Origin: Colocasia esculenta
Taxonomy: Eukaryota; Streptophyta; Magnoliopsida; Alismatales; Araceae
Direction: 5' to 3'
Assembly (NCBI GenBank): GCA_014218235.1
Contig: CM024758.1
Location: forward strand, 75,836,206 to 75,900,205
Length of the DNA: 64,000 nucleotides
Positions within the stretch are counted from its first letter, which is position 1, and each line of letters opens with the position of its first letter. The notes under the pieces are model-generated. The model was given only the letters and a program-made list of their open reading frames with translations. It was not told the origin of the DNA and did not search any database. A program made the position numbers and the translations under genes. Below are positions 24,050 through 35,925 of this stretch, one piece after another.

Positions 24050-25330
24050 CCCGATGTTAGAGCAAAAGAACTAACCGAACAGATGGAAATACTGCTTCTT
24101 CATGGCCTCCTCAAGCTCCCATGTAGCCTCCTCCCGGATGAAGTTCCTCCACAACACCTTCACGAAAAGCTATAGCCTTGTTCCTGAGGTGCTGAACCTT
24201 ATGATCTAAGATGGCCACTGGTAGCTCCAAATACGACAAATCTGGCTGAAGTTCCACTAGCTTGTGACTGATAACATGTGACGGATCTCGCACGTATCTT
24301 CTGAGCATAGACATTTGAAATACAGGGTGCACACATGCTAGCACTGAGTAAAGCTAGCTTATACGTAACACTGCCCATCCACCTGAGAATCTCAAACGGG
24401 CCAATGAACCTTGGACTCAACTTGCCATCCTGCCAAACGTGACCACGCCTCGTGTAGGTGAAACCTTGAGGAAAATATGCTCGCCAATCTCGAACTCTAA
24501 GTCCTTCCATCTGTTGTTGGCGTAGCTCTTCTGCCTATCATGCGCTGCATTCAACCTCTACCTAATGAGCTGGATCTTAACCTAATTTTCTTGTACCAAC
24601 TCAGATCCAACCAACTGCCTTTCTCCAGTCTCCTCCCACACAAAGGAGACCTATAGGGCTGACCGTACAAAGCCTGTATGGAGCCATTCCTATACATGCA
24701 TGAAAACTGTTGTTGTAAGCAAACTCCACAACATGTAGGTGACATTCCCAGTCGCCCTTCCAGTCAAGCACACACGCTCTCAACATGTCCTCAAGTGTCT
24801 AAATTGTCCTCTCGGACTGACCGTCTGTCTGAGGATGAAAAGCTGAACTGAGCTTTAGCTGAGAACCCAAAGCTTTCTAAATACTCTGCCACAACCATGA
24901 TGTAAATTGTGGGTCTCTATTAGAGATAATAGACTTCAGCACACCATGCAATCTCACAATGCTTCCTATATAAAGCCTCACCAAACTCTCCACATACTGT
25001 TTCTTCCTCATAGGTAAGAAGTGAGCAGTCTTGGAGAACGATCCACGACCACCCATATCGAGTCATGCCATTAGCTGACATGGGCCAACCCGTCACAAAT
25101 CCATGGTGATCGCTTCCCACTTCCACACAGGTATCTCCATCTTCTGCATAAGGCCTGATGGTCTCTAATGTTCGGCCTTAACCTGCTAACACACCAAACA
25201 CCGAGATACAACTCTGTCACGTCCTTCTTCATGCCTGACCACAAGAAGGATCTCTTCAAATCCTGGTACATCTTGTGTTTTCCCTAGATGAATGGAGAAC
25301 CGTGATCTATGAGCTTCTGCAAGTACTCGC
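24050..25330 (-). pseudogene. Integrase with chromodomain, element I (broken)
   Basis: Read on the minus strand, pieces at 25271-25071 (LKRSFLWSGMKKDV and a zinc-binding remnant), 24786-24551 (LDWKGDWECHLHVVEFAYNNSFHACIGMAPYRL) and 24510-24111 (GKLSPRFIGPFEIL, CVHPVFQMSMLRRYVRDPSHV) follow the gypsy integrase order. After VAILDHKVQHLRNK the frame breaks, and a chromodomain end (EEATWELEEAMKKQY) is readable near 24125-24065. Chromodomains are thought to steer insertion to heterochromatin. The catalytic core (about 24900-25130) is badly decayed. Confidence 0.8.
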
Positions 25331-26450
25331 TCACGAACCTCCACAACATCTGGTACACATACTCGGTGCTGAATCTAATAACATTGTCCTCATCACGATC
25401 AACACTTGTTTGCCCACCATCTCCTGAAGTCTAGGATCAGCTCTTTGCTGCTCAATCACCTCGTCCAATACAGTGGATCAGATAGACAACTGTGCCATGA
25501 AAGCCTGACATAACTATGGCTCTAGCTCAGTCATAGCACATGTCGCATCCTCTAAGATCTTCCAATCATGCTGAAGTAAAGACCTCTTCCTGCTGAGTGC
25601 GTCAGCCACGACATTCGCCTTCCCCAGATAGTACTGAAGCTCGAAGTCGTAGTCCTTAAGAAACCTCGATCCACCTTCTCTGTCGTAGGTTCAACTCCTT
25701 CTCAGAGAATAGGTACCTCAAGCTTTTGTGGTCTGTGGACATCTCAACCTGACACCATAGAGGTAGTGTCTCTAGATCTTCAGTGCATGGACCACAGCTG
25801 CTAACTCTATGTCATGGGTCGGATAGTTACGCTGATGCTCTTTTACTTGGCAGAAGCATAGGCAACTACCTTACCATGTTGCATCCAACACAACCATGCC
25901 TATCTGTGAAGATCCGAATAGATCGCAAACCCTTGGCACCACTAGCAAAATCAACACCAGTGCAGAGCCAGCCTTGTCTTCAGTTTCTGGAAACTACTCT
26001 CACAATCCTCAGACCACACATACTTAACCCCTTTCCTGGTCAGCTTGGTCAAAGGTGCTGCTATGGAGGCAAAGCCTTCTATGAATCGCTTGTAATATCC
26101 TGCTAATCCAAGAAAACTCCTGATCTAAGATGGTGTCCTCGAGGTAAACCACTCTAATACTGCCTGAACCTTCGCCTAATCCAACACCCTCCAGCGCCTA
26201 AGATGACATGCCAAGGGAAGTGAACCTCACACATCCAAAAGTCGCACTTGCTGAACATGACATACAGCTTGTGCTGTCAGAGAACCTCTAGAACTATCCT
26301 CAATGCTCATGGTGTGTAGCCTCATCAGGGTAGTAACTAACAAATCGTCGATGAACACCACAACATAGCTATCTAAGTATGGCCTAACCACCCTAGTCAT
26401 GAGATCCATGATGCTGTAGGGGCGTTAGTCAGACCAAATGGAAGCACGAG
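25331..26450 (-). pseudogene. RT (C-terminal half) and RNase H of element I (broken)
   Basis: At 26409-26227 the minus strand reads MDLMTRVVRPYLDSYVVVFIDDLLV, the gypsy RT region with the catalytic FIDD. Just upstream, LPFGLTNAP is readable to 26450, where the next element's LTR begins. RNase H traces (about 25450-26050) are interrupted by stops. The N-terminal half of RT, protease, gag and the 5' LTR are absent here and would lie to the right of everything nested in I. Confidence 0.7.
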
Positions 26451-27000
26451 TGTAAGATTCGGATTCCCAGCTTTCGTCCTGTGTCTTGGATGACTGGCCA
26501 CTACCGTGTCCCGCTGGGCGTCCATTAGTGTACGTCATGGGTGTCCGACGTGACAGTCATCCTTGTCACGACCAGCTTATGCATCGCGTTCTTGTCGCGC
26601 CTGACTTTCCTGTCTCATTCTTGTCACGACCGATCAACGGGTCGTGATAGTGTTATGTCGCTTTGGTCATCCGACGCCTGTCGAGTGGCACGTGTGTCAG
26701 TACAACTTGTCAGGTTGTCGCGGCATCCCTGGGGGATGCGTTTTTGTCACGTCCCATTGACCAGTCATGTTAAGTTCCTTAACGCGACGCATCGCCCTGT
26801 CGCGACTTGAGTGACGAAGGCTTAAGGGCTTGGCCAGTGACCCCTTCTCCCTTTCTCCCTCCTTCCCCTCTCTTCTCCCCCTCTGGTGGTGCTCTACCTC
26901 CCTCTCTCCCCTTTGTGTGTTTTCAAGCGAGGAGGAGAGTCGTCCTTGTGTTCCGGCGTTGTAGAGCTTGCGTTGAGCGCGGAGGATTGCCAATCTGACT
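26451..27000 (+). repeat. Element J: 5' part of a plus-strand Ty3/gypsy LTR, ending at the gap
   Basis: TGTAAGATTCGG begins exactly where element I's RT is cut, with ACGAG (26446-26450) as the candidate target duplication. TGTAAG is the usual start of Tekay/Del LTRs. A palindrome array runs from 26565 to about 26680. The C/T-rich stretch at 26825-26920 looks like a leader. J could be the 5' LTR of F (same strand), with gag hidden in the gap; this is inference. Confidence 0.65.
26565..26680. repeat. 18/11-bp spaced GTCGCGAC-type array in J
   Basis: Eight-base dyads start at 26565, 26583, 26594, 26612, 26623, 26641, 26652 and 26670, giving spacings 18, 11, 18, 11, 18, 11, 18. Units include GTCACGAC (26565 and 26623), GTCGCGCC and GTCGTGAT; some are degenerate. 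Same layout as in D and H. Confidence 0.75.
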
Positions 27001-27100
27001 NNNNNNNNNNNNNNNNNNNNNNNNNNNNNNNNNNNNNNNNNNNNNNNNNNNNNNNNNNNNNNNNNNNNNNNNNNNNNNNNNNNNNNNNNNNNNNNNNNNN
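27001..27100. other. Assembly gap (100 N)
   Basis: Fixed-length run of N. The true missing sequence must be longer than 100 bp, because about 551 bp of C's left LTR (the counterpart of 35107-35657) is absent right of the gap. Confidence 0.95.
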
Positions 27101-27275
27101 TTGATGGAGAGGCTTGAGTCGACGACGATAGACTTCAGTACTACTGGATCAACAGTTGGTTCACCTCTGAATAGCGGGGAGAAGCAGAGCAGTAGCAACA
27201 CCTCTTGTTCTTGAACTTTCTCTAGGGTTTTTGGTGGAGGCTGCTTCTGTACGAGATTACCTTCAAAATATAGCT

Positions 27276-27281
27276 TATATA
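27276..27281 (-). promoter_or_regulatory. TATA box of element C 3' LTR
   Basis: TATATA; minus strand CACTATATAAGC. The nearest palindrome starts 87 bp upstream (minus strand), at 27368. Confidence 0.7.
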
Positions 27282-27367
27282 GTGGTGTCCACATATGGAG
27301 AGACGTGGTAGTTGGAACCACCATGTTTGGCAACTTCAAAACTTTCTGAATCTGAAGGTTTCTTCGT

Positions 27368-27533
27368 CTGTCGACAGCACTGGGTGCTCTTGTCGACAGG
27401 TGTTGACAGGCAGAGGACTGGGAGTTCAGGAGACAAATTCCTGTCAAAGGCTGTCGACAGGCAATCCTATCCTGAGGTATGACTTTCTGGCCTGTATACA
27501 TCTGTCGACAGGGGCCTTTCCGGCTGTCGACAG
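27368..27533. repeat. CTGTCGACAG array, element C 3' LTR
   Basis: Palindromes start at 27368, 27390 (TTGTCGACAG), 27451, 27502 and 27524. Two pairs are 22 bp apart; the middle one is single. Confidence 0.9.
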
Positions 27534-27817
27534 GTACCTGTTTTTCTTGCTTTTCTTGATCTTTTGAACCTTGTTTTGATGCATGTCTTGCATAGTATCT
27601 CACCTACTAAAGGAACTTAGTCAGGAGATATAATGACATATAAATGATCCAATTAAACATGTTTGTTTCATTTGCATTCCAAGAGTCATTATCATCAAGT
27701 TTCATTACTTAACACTCACCAAATTTGTCCATGAAATGTTCATCCATATCAAAAAATAAATATGTGATTTGTTGACTTAGCATTCTCATTAGTCATTCAA
27801 CATATGAGAACTCAACA

Positions 27818-27832
27818 TTCTCCCCCTTTTTG
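27818..27832 (-). promoter_or_regulatory. Polypurine tract of element C
   Basis: Minus strand CAAAAAGGGGGAGAA next to the LTR start TGTTGAG; near-identical to the tracts of B, E and G. Confidence 0.85.
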
Positions 27833-28540
27833 ATGATGACAATTTTCAAATTGAGCCACAATTTTTCAACAATTTGTGCTCCTCTGTCGCCCTAGGAAAG
27901 GAAGGGTTTGGGAAGAAGGCGGGAAGAAGAAGTTTTGGAAGTGGGAAAGGGTGGAAGGGGATGTGGAACCCTTTCATGAAGAGATGTGTGAATTTGAAAG
28001 GATGGGTCCCACGAGATCCGCCCTAAATTGATGCCCGGTCGGCTTCTAGAAAACATGCTGCTGCCGGCCCGGTCGACAGGAGAAATGGGCCATGTCGACA
28101 GGCATAGGCAGAATTATGCCAGTGAGGTATTGTTGACAGACTTTCGAAGCATTTGAGCATCAAATGTGTATACAAGATGGAAAATGGGTAATATCATATT
28201 ATAAAATGTCATAGCCACACATATTTTGGACACATCAAGAATCTACAATGGTTGTGACATAATATTCCCCGATTCACTAGTGACAATAGCGAGAGTGCAT
28301 TAAACAAAAACATGTGTTGATAAAAGACCCTCTTGAATAATGTCATTTGCAAGAGACCATTTTTCTTAGTTAGTGATGTACACAAGATCAATGAGTTGTA
28401 TGTCAACATGGTGAGTTTAACAAAAACCACTTAATGGCCTTGGCAGAACAATTTGGAGGCTTCACTCTATTTCTTCTAAATTTGTATTTTTTTTTTAAGC
28501 ATAAGAGAAACAGTAGTAATTAGGATCACTTGACCTTTTT

Positions 28541-28677
28541 ACGTGAAGATAGACATTTATGGTGCCCGAATCCCTAGTTACTCGGTTGAGTGACCATCAA
28601 ACCATTTTACAGAGTTAATGAGTGAGCCGTTTGACGCAAAGATAGATAGTTGTGATGCCTGTATCCCCGGTTACTTA
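28541..28677 (-). repeat. Duplicated conserved noncoding block, element C
   Basis: On the minus strand, AGTAAC...GGCATCAC-like...CTTTGCGT is repeated with a 93-bp period (anchor GTTACT at 28577 and 28670 on the plus strand). E has the same duplication at 44706-44850 with a 95-bp period. Confidence 0.65.
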
Positions 28678-29145
28678 GCAATACTCAACATTGCTGTGTC
28701 TTTTCTCCTTTTTTTTTTTGAACACTTGTGTTTTGTTTTGAAACAGGTAGCTTTTCTCCCGTAATTTTGATTGACCTTTCCTTGTTCATGTTTAAAATCA
28801 AGGTCAAGAAGTAGAAGAAGTTTTAAAAAAAAAACCAATGTAGGACACAACCCTCAATGACCTAGTAACGAATCACATGACTTTTGAAAAATGATATTTT
28901 ACAAATTAGTTATTCAGTGAGTTAATTTAAGCGCATGTGATTTTGTTTGATGTGCTCAAGTTAATGCAACTTAGACTCATAAAGAATAGTATGTCAAAAT
29001 CATTGTGATTTAGACAATATCTTTGATATCATGTGGATAGGATAAGTTTAACGTTGGCATTTCCCATTTTTCACCTTAATACTTTCAATAAGGAGGCTCA
29101 TGAAGAATTGTGGACCAAAAAGAGAATGTGAAGAAACTGGTCCAT

Positions 29146-29332
29146 CTGTCGATAGCCTTTTTAGGGCCTGTCGACAGCTGCTGTCAGAGTTAAAGGATGA
29201 AGGCTCTGGAGGAATGTTCCTGTCGACAGGCGATGGAGGGCTGTCGACAGGTACTGAAGACAGACAAAAGAGGATTTCGGGTGGACTGGAGCTATTAGAG
29301 GCTATCGACAGCAGCTTGGGGGCTGTCGACAG
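29146..29332. repeat. Internal CTGTCGACAG pairs, element C
   Basis: Three pairs: 29146/29168 (22 bp), 29220/29241 (21 bp) and 29302/29323 (21 bp); pair starts are 74 and 82 bp apart. They lie between the RNase H stop and the polypurine tract. Confidence 0.85.
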
Positions 29333-29819
29333 GGACTTCAGAAGAATTGTTTTTGAAGGCAGAATGAGAGAAATTATTGAATATTCATTCAAGGGAAGTA
29401 AAGCAATAGCCAACGAGATGTTTCCCTCTGGAATTTCACTCACCTACCTTAACATAGCTCCCCCATAGTGTGTGCATGTGAAGACTCATCATTCAAGTAG
29501 TTCAAAAACAATTAAGCATGAGTTTCACATAGACACAACATCACACCAGTCATGAAAGGGGATAACAACAAAAATCTTTTAGTTATTTTTTATTTTAATT
29601 TTTTGTTGAATAATTAGACAAATTGTAAAGAACTAAATACTTTATCTAGAATACATGTCCCTTTTTCACTTCAACTATGGATACGTGGCGGAGAATGTTT
29701 TCTCACGCATAATGAAAGTTTTCAAACAAGCATAACTTGTTTTTTCCACAAATCACCATTTGATATACCACACAGTTTTTTGCACACAAGGAACATATAT
29801 TCAAGATTTTGTATGAGTT

Positions 29820-31620
29820 TCATTGCATTTTGCACAAACCCAATTCTCTTCTAAGTGTTGTGAATGTATCCTCAGCCAATTGTTTTGTGAAGATGTCAGC
29901 TAGTTGTTTCTCAGTGGGTATGAAGCTCGGCTCTAAGGTCTTGTTGACTACCTCATCTCTCAGAAAATGGTGTCTAATCTCTATGTGCTTTGTTCTAGAG
30001 TGTTGAATTGGGTCTCTTTGAGAGATTTATTGCACTAGTGTTGTCACATAGGATAGTGTGCATCCAATGTCAATGTTGTAGTCAGACAATTGACTTTTTA
30101 TTCACAACACTTGAGCCGCACAACTCCCTATAGCAACATATTCTGCCTCTGCAGTGGAGAGTGCAACCGAGTGTTGCTTCTTTGATGCCCACGAAACAAT
30201 GCAACCACCAAGAATTTGGCAATAGCCCCTAGTGCTTTTCCTGTCAATTTTACATCCAGCATAGTCAGCATTAGAATAAGAGATTTAGTTGAAGCTACTA
30301 CCTGCTGGATACCAAAAACCCATATCATGCGTACCTGAGAGATATCGAATATTCTCTTAACTGCAACCAAATGGCTTTCCTTTGGACTAGATTGGTATCT
30401 AGCACAAAAGCAAATGCTGAATTGAATGTCCGATCTACTTGCAGTAAGATATAAGAGGGAGCCAATCATACCTCGAAATTGCTTTGCATCTACCGTTTAC
30501 CTTTCTCATCACTTTCTAGTTTTATGCTTGTGCTCATTGATGTTGAGGCAGGCTTGGCTTGTTCGAACTGAAATCTTTTCAGTAGCTCTTTGACATACGT
30601 TTCTTGGTTGATGAAGAATCCATCTTCCATTTGTTTCACCAGCAGGCCAAGAAGAATTGAGCTCTCCCATTAAGCTCATCTCAAATTCACTGTGCATGTG
30701 TTTTGAAAACTCTTCACACAGTGATGGGTTAGTAGAGCCAAATATAATGTCGTCCACATAAACTTGAACAATAATTATGTGATTGCGGACTCTCTTAGTG
30801 AAAAGAGTTTGGTCTACTTTACCTCGTGAGTAGTTTTTGCTTACCAAAAATGTGCTGAGTCGGTCGTACCAAGCTCGAGGTGCCTATTTCAAACCATAGA
30901 GAGCTTTGTGCAATTTAAACACATGGTTAGGTTTATCATGATCCTCGAAGCAGGTGGTTGAGAGACATAGACTTCCTCTTTGATGTAGCCATTCAAGAAG
31001 GCAATTTTTACATCCATTTGAAAAAGCTTGAACTTGTTTGAGCATGCATATGCTAGCAAGATTCTAACTGCTTCTAGCCTAGCTACAAGAGCAAAGGATT
31101 CTTCGAAGTCAACACCAAATTCCTGATTATATCCCTTTGCAACCAGTCTAGCTTTATTTCTCACCACTTTACCCTCTTCATTTAGTTTATTCCTATAGAC
31201 CCATCTTGTCCCTATGACAGAAATTTCAGGGGTTCTAGGAACTAGACTCTAGACACTATTGCTTTGAAATTGCCCAAGCTCCTCATGCATAGCGTCAATC
31301 CATGAGTTTTCCTTTAAAGCTTCTTCAACATTTTTAGGTTCCACGTGAGACACAAAAGCTAGATGATCCTGTTCAACTATTTCCCTAAGTTGAGACCTAG
31401 TTGAACCTTTTCATTCACATCTCCTATTATGTTCTCAAGTGGATGATCTTTAGAGTACCTGACATTTGTGACTGTTGAAGGTCCTAGTTGATCTTGCATT
31501 TGAGGAGGTTGTTCTGGAGGAGGGTGTGCTTGAGGAGTTTCATCTTGAGGCTCCTCTTGTTGTGGATCTTCTTCAGGTTCATCATTTTGATTTCTCAACA
31601 AAGTTGCATCATCCTCATCA
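29820..31620 (-). pseudogene. Reverse transcriptase-RNase H of element C (broken)
   Basis: Minus strand. A Pro/Gln-rich linker with HPLENIIGD (31601-31377) leads to RT: NKARLVAKGYNQEFGVDFEESFA and FQMDVKIAFLNGYIKEEVYV (31167-30889), then VQVYVDDIIFGSTN with the catalytic YVDD (30847-30509). MIGSLLYLTASRSDIQFS opens the RNase H segment (30469-30128). Its end, QLADIFTKQLAEDTFTTL, is readable to the stop at 29820-29822. Frame breaks occur at several places, often by one base. This is the least decayed copia pol in the window. Confidence 0.88.
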
Positions 31621-32880
31621 TCGTACCTGCGAAGATGTTCATGTTAGTCTTGGAGACAATTTTTTAGTTTGCTTTTGTTTTTATTTGAAGTTCTCCAAGT
31701 GTTGTTCCTTCAGCTCATGTTCAAACCTGTAAGCATTCGAGATGTTAGGCTTTGATTGAGATTCATCAAAAATAACGTGTGGAGTTTCTTCCACCGTTCT
31801 AGTTTTAAGATTAAATACCATGTAAGCTCTAGAGTGTTCTGAATATCCAAGAAGAATACCTTGATCACTTTTGGCCTCAAATTTGTCAGATCAGCTTTAT
31901 CATTATTATGAATGAAAACTTTTGAGCCAAAAACTCTGAAATACCCATACTGGGTTTCTTACCTTTTAGAAGTTCGTAGGGAGTTTTCTTTATGACAAGT
32001 CTTACCATGGCTCTATTGAGTATGTAGCATGAAGTGTTCACTGCTTCTGCCCAAAACGTCCTGGCAAATGACTTTCAACCAAAAGAGTGCGAGCCATTTC
32101 CACCAAAGTCTGTTCTTTCTCTCCACTACTCCATTTTGTTCAGGAGTCCTTGGAGAGGAGAACAAATCTTCTATCCCGTGGTGCCTGTAGAAATCAGAAA
32201 TAGAGTTGTTATCAAATTCTCCCCCGTGATCAGTGCGGATTGGAGCATATTTTGTGAACATTTCCATGCTCAATTTTATTGAAGAATTCCTCAAACAGTC
32301 TCATTGCTTCCTTTTTGTGTGCGAGGAACTTACCCATGTGAACCTAGAGAAGTTGTCCACAATGACAAACCAAAGCGTTTACCATTGAGACTTAGTGTTC
32401 TTGTAGGTCTAAACATCCATGTGCAGAAGTTCATAGGGTTTAGAAGTGCTTACCAGTGCTTTTGATTTGAAGGATTTCCTTGTTTGTTTTCCCTATGCAC
32501 ATGCATCACAAAAACTTTCATTTTTATTAAAGAAAATATCAGGGAGTCCACTTACCAACTTCAGCTTCATGATCTTGTGCAGGACATTGTAGCTTGCATA
32601 GCCAGCCTACGATGCCACAGTTTGAGCTCATTCTATTTATTTGCCACAAGACACAAGTCTTCATTTTCTGGATCATCTAAATCAACCATGTAGATGTTGT
32701 TCACCCTCTTTCCAGAAAATTTCAGACTTCTTGTATCCTTATCAATGATTTGACATGTGCTTGATTCAAAGATAACTTGGTGACCTTTAGCACACAATTG
32801 ACTTATGCTAAGCAAATTGTGATGAAGGCCATCCACCAATAGTACATTGTCAATTGAGTTGAAGATAGACTTACTGACCT
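31621..32880 (-). pseudogene. Integrase of element C (broken)
   Basis: Minus-strand pieces: VDGLHHNLLSISQLCAKGH at 32839-32633 (protease end and start of the integrase side), zinc-finger and core traces at about 32630-32300, then RTDHGGEFDN and TPEQNGVVERKN with the last two acidic residues of the catalytic triad (32294-32013). The C-terminal part decays after about 31980. Normal copia position, before RT. Confidence 0.85.
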
Positions 32881-33020
32881 TACCTGAGCCGATGATTTGG
32901 CCTTGTTGTTACCTCCAAAGATGACTTGACCTCCCTCTTTTTCCACCAACACCAGAATTTTTCTTTATCGCCCGTCATATGCCTCAATAGCCACTATCCA
33001 AGTACCATTTGTTTTGATTT
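32881..33020 (-). pseudogene. Protease active-site region of element C (broken)
   Basis: Minus strand near 32990 reads WYLDSG followed by Tyr and a stop, where relatives have Cys-Ser-Arg-His-Met-Thr. D-S-G is kept but the frame is closed just after it. Confidence 0.7.
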
Positions 33021-35032
33021 TGGGCTTCTAGGCATTCCTGCATATGTGGATCAGACAAGAGTTTTGGTACCCAAATTACTTTGGTCCCACTATATCATTC
33101 ATGCCAAATAGTAAATGCTTCGGAATCCAATTTGTTTTGATTTTCAGCTTATTTGGACTGTTCCAGCATTGTTTTCATTATGCCCAACCTTTTTACAGAA
33201 ATTGCATGATGAAGGTTTTTCAAAAACAATGGGCTTTTTGTTCTGAGGAATATGCATGGGCATTTTACCTTTCTGTTGCCTGGTCAGCTTTCGTTTGGAA
33301 GATGGTTTACGGTCCTGTCCAACCCTCTTTGGGGTGTTCACAGGTTTTGCAGTTTTGTTAGCAACAGATTTGGTTTTCTTGGGTTCCTGTTTCTTGCCTT
33401 TGGCTTGACTTGTAGTTTTTTTGATGGGATTTGTTTGCTTGTGCTTGGGTGGAATCAACGAAAGATGTCAACATATTTTTACCCATTACTTTTGGTTTAA
33501 CAGGTTGATATCCAATTCCATGTTTTGCAACAAACACATTAGATCCCAAGATTGCATCAAGATTTTGTTTACCCTTGACAAACCTAGTTAGATCTTCAGA
33601 TTTTCCCTTAAGTTGCTCTTCAGCCTTTTTCAACTTTTCTTTAACTTCAACAAGTTCATCTTGAAGAGTTTTAAGGGAATTGCTTAGATCATCTTTTTCT
33701 TTTTGAGCTTCTTGCAATTTCAGTTTCAAGCCACCCATTTCCTCACTGTGTGCTTGTTCATCAACTTTCATCATTTCAATTTTTTAATTCAAGGATGCAA
33801 TTTGTTCATTATGGTTGGTGTCATAAACAAAGGAGTTGATTTTATTTTTCAGTGCTTTATTTTCAGACTTAAACTCACAAATGTTTTCGAATAAAACAGT
33901 ATAAGCTTCTTCCCATTCATCAACAGAATAAGTTTCAAAGGAAGAATTTACCTCATTGGTGTCGTCGCTTCTTGCCATTAGACACTGAACTTCATCATCT
34001 CAAAGGTAGCTTGACTGTTCTCATCTTCATCTTCATCACTCCAAGTTGCCAACATTGCCTTGGCTTTCTTGAAGGTGAATTTCTCCTTTTTCAGTTTTTT
34101 CTTGAGCTCAGGGCACTCTCCTCTCATGTGCCCTTGCTTCTTGCACTCATAGCACACAATTTCAGATTTCTTGTTAGTCTCAAATTTATTAGAAAAGTCT
34201 TTCTTTTGGAAAGGTTTAGAGTTACCTGACCCTCTCCTTTGAGTTTCAGAACTTTTTGAATCGTCTAGTGAGCATGGCCATTTCATCATCCTCACTCTCA
34301 CTAATGATTCAAACTCCTCACTTTCCTGAGGTGCATCCTTTTTGGAACCTGAAGAACTTTTCTTGGAAGCCTTTAAAGCAATTAACTTTCTAGGATTTTC
34401 TTTAGTTTCCTTTCTTTTCACATTTATTTCGTAAGTCATTAGAGAGCCAATCATTCATCCAATTTCATTTTGAGAGATCTTTAGAATCCTCAATGACAGT
34501 GGCTTTGTGTTCCATGAGGATGGAGAGACCGAAGTATCTTCCTCACCAATCACTCTCTGAGTATTCCTTCTTTAGACCTTTTAGACCATTTATAATTAGC
34601 ATGAATCTTGCAAACATGTCGGAGATAGTTTCATCATTGTTCAATTTAAACATTTCATATTCAGAGACTAACATGCCTGCTTTGGATTCCCTTACCTCGG
34701 ACGTACCTTCGTAGATCAATTCAAGTTTGTCCCACATCTCTTTTGCTGAGGTGCACGTGGAGACTCTTGAATATTCCTTTCGGTGGACAGCGCACTGCAT
34801 CATATTGAGGGCACTCCAGTTGAGTGTCCCCTTTGCAATCTGGTCCTTTGTCCAGGTATCTTCGTCCTCAGGAAGGGTGTATGGTCCTTTGCTGACGATC
34901 TTCCAAAGCTCGAAGTTTTGTGCTCTTAGGAATACCTGCATACGGTTTTCAGTATGAGTAGTCAATGCCATCAAAGAAGGGTGGCCTGGTCACTGAGTGT
35001 CCCTCGGCTATGTACCCCTTGTTAGATTCCAT
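33021..35032 (-). pseudogene. gag of element C (broken)
   Basis: Minus-strand ATG at 35032 starts MESNKGYIAEGHSVTRPPFFD, matching E's gag start. The capsid (UBN2-type) region is well kept at 34974-34543 (ELWKIVSKGPYTLPEDEDTW, CAVHRKEYSRVSTC, KEMWDKLELIYEG). A first zinc knuckle, CYECKKQGHMRGEC, is in 34454-33978. A coiled-coil-like Glu/Lys/Leu-rich segment (33774-33580) and a second knuckle remnant (CNFCKKVGHN) follow. Breaks are mostly one-base. Two knuckles separated by a coiled coil are also seen in E. Confidence 0.85.
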
Positions 35033-35092
35033 GAGATCAAAGTTCTCCTGATCGTAAGATCAAACAAGTATAATAGTAAATCGGAAAACCTT

Positions 35093-35104
35093 GCTCTGAT
35101 ACCA
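35093..35104 (-). promoter_or_regulatory. Primer binding site, initiator-Met tRNA (element C)
   Basis: Minus strand TGGTATCAGAGC, two bases after the LTR's terminal CA. Confidence 0.88.
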
Positions 35105-35832
35105 ATTGAAAGGTTGCGGAATTCACTATATGGTAATCTAGAAGGGGGGTTGAATAGATTACTGTCAGTTAAAAGTTCTTATCACCTTATTTTCTCGAAG
35201 ACTCAGACTGTGAAAACTGTAACATAGTTTAAACTAAACTTTGATGTGTGTAACTTGACAATGGATAGAGAAACAATATATCAGACTGTGTAGAGACACC
35301 GTGTCTACCAAACATCTAACGTAGAAACATTCAATCCATAGGACACAGAGTTTTACGTGTTCGGAGTACACAACTTGTGTATCCTACGTCCACGGTCCAC
35401 ACACACACGCAGAAAACACTGCTTATGAGCTAGTTCAACGACTACAACTCACACACACGAGTTGTCTGATGTGGAGCCACGATCAGAACAACACAAACCA
35501 CGTGAATCCCACAAGGACTGCTTGAGACAAAACCACACACACACGGATATGTAAAAACCAAACAGGGAATAGTTCTGAGTTGAAACACAAATCCTTATTA
35601 AGAACTCTTCTGATGAATGTCTGGATGGACTTCAAGCTTCGTCTTGAAGGACACAACTTGATGGAGAGCTTGAATCCACGACGATCAGACATCAGTACTA
35701 CTGGATTAACAGTTGGTTCAACCTCTGAATAGCAAGGAGAAGCAGAGCAGCAGCACACCTCTTGTTCTTGAACTTTCTCTAGGGTTTTTGGTGGAGGCTT
35801 CTTCTGTACGAGATTACCTTCAAAAGATAGCT

Positions 35833-35838
35833 TATATA
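35833..35838 (-). promoter_or_regulatory. TATA box of element C 5' LTR
   Basis: Minus strand CACTATATAAGC; array edge about 88 bp upstream. Confidence 0.7.
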
Positions 35839-35925
35839 GTGGTGTCCACATATGGAGAGACGTCGTAGTTGGAACCACCATGTTTGGCAACTTCAAAACT
35901 TTCCGAATCTGAAGGTTTTGTACGT

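Larger units (their letters stand above)
22706..26450 (-). mobile_element. Element I: chromodomain Ty3/gypsy (Tekay/Del-like), partial
   Basis: Minus-strand gypsy remnant: part of its 3' LTR (22706-24021), polypurine tract, integrase with chromodomain, RNase H and the C-terminal half of RT. It is cut at 26451 inside RT by the LTR of J. B sits inside its LTR, so the rest of that LTR should lie left of B, off-window. This is the oldest-looking layer on the left side of the window. Confidence 0.8.
27101..27817 (-). repeat. 3' LTR of element C (outer ~551 bp in gap)
   Basis: Aligns with 35658-36397. Ends CTCAACA at 27817 next to the polypurine tract. It has one palindrome fewer than the right copy (see findings). 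Confidence 0.9.
27833..29819 (-). other. Post-pol noncoding region of element C
   Basis: No extra ORF remains, unlike B and E. It holds palindrome pairs at 28070/28092, 29146/29168, 29220/29241 and 29302/29323, and a twice-repeated block (28541-28677) shared with E. The minus-strand frame at 29443-29048 is partly made of the palindromes and is unlikely to be a gene. Confidence 0.65.

Noticed and set aside
29048..29443. 131-codon minus-strand frame in C as a remnant of the extra ORF
   Set aside because: Much of it is made of the palindrome pairs and no similarity to the extra ORFs of B or E can be seen.
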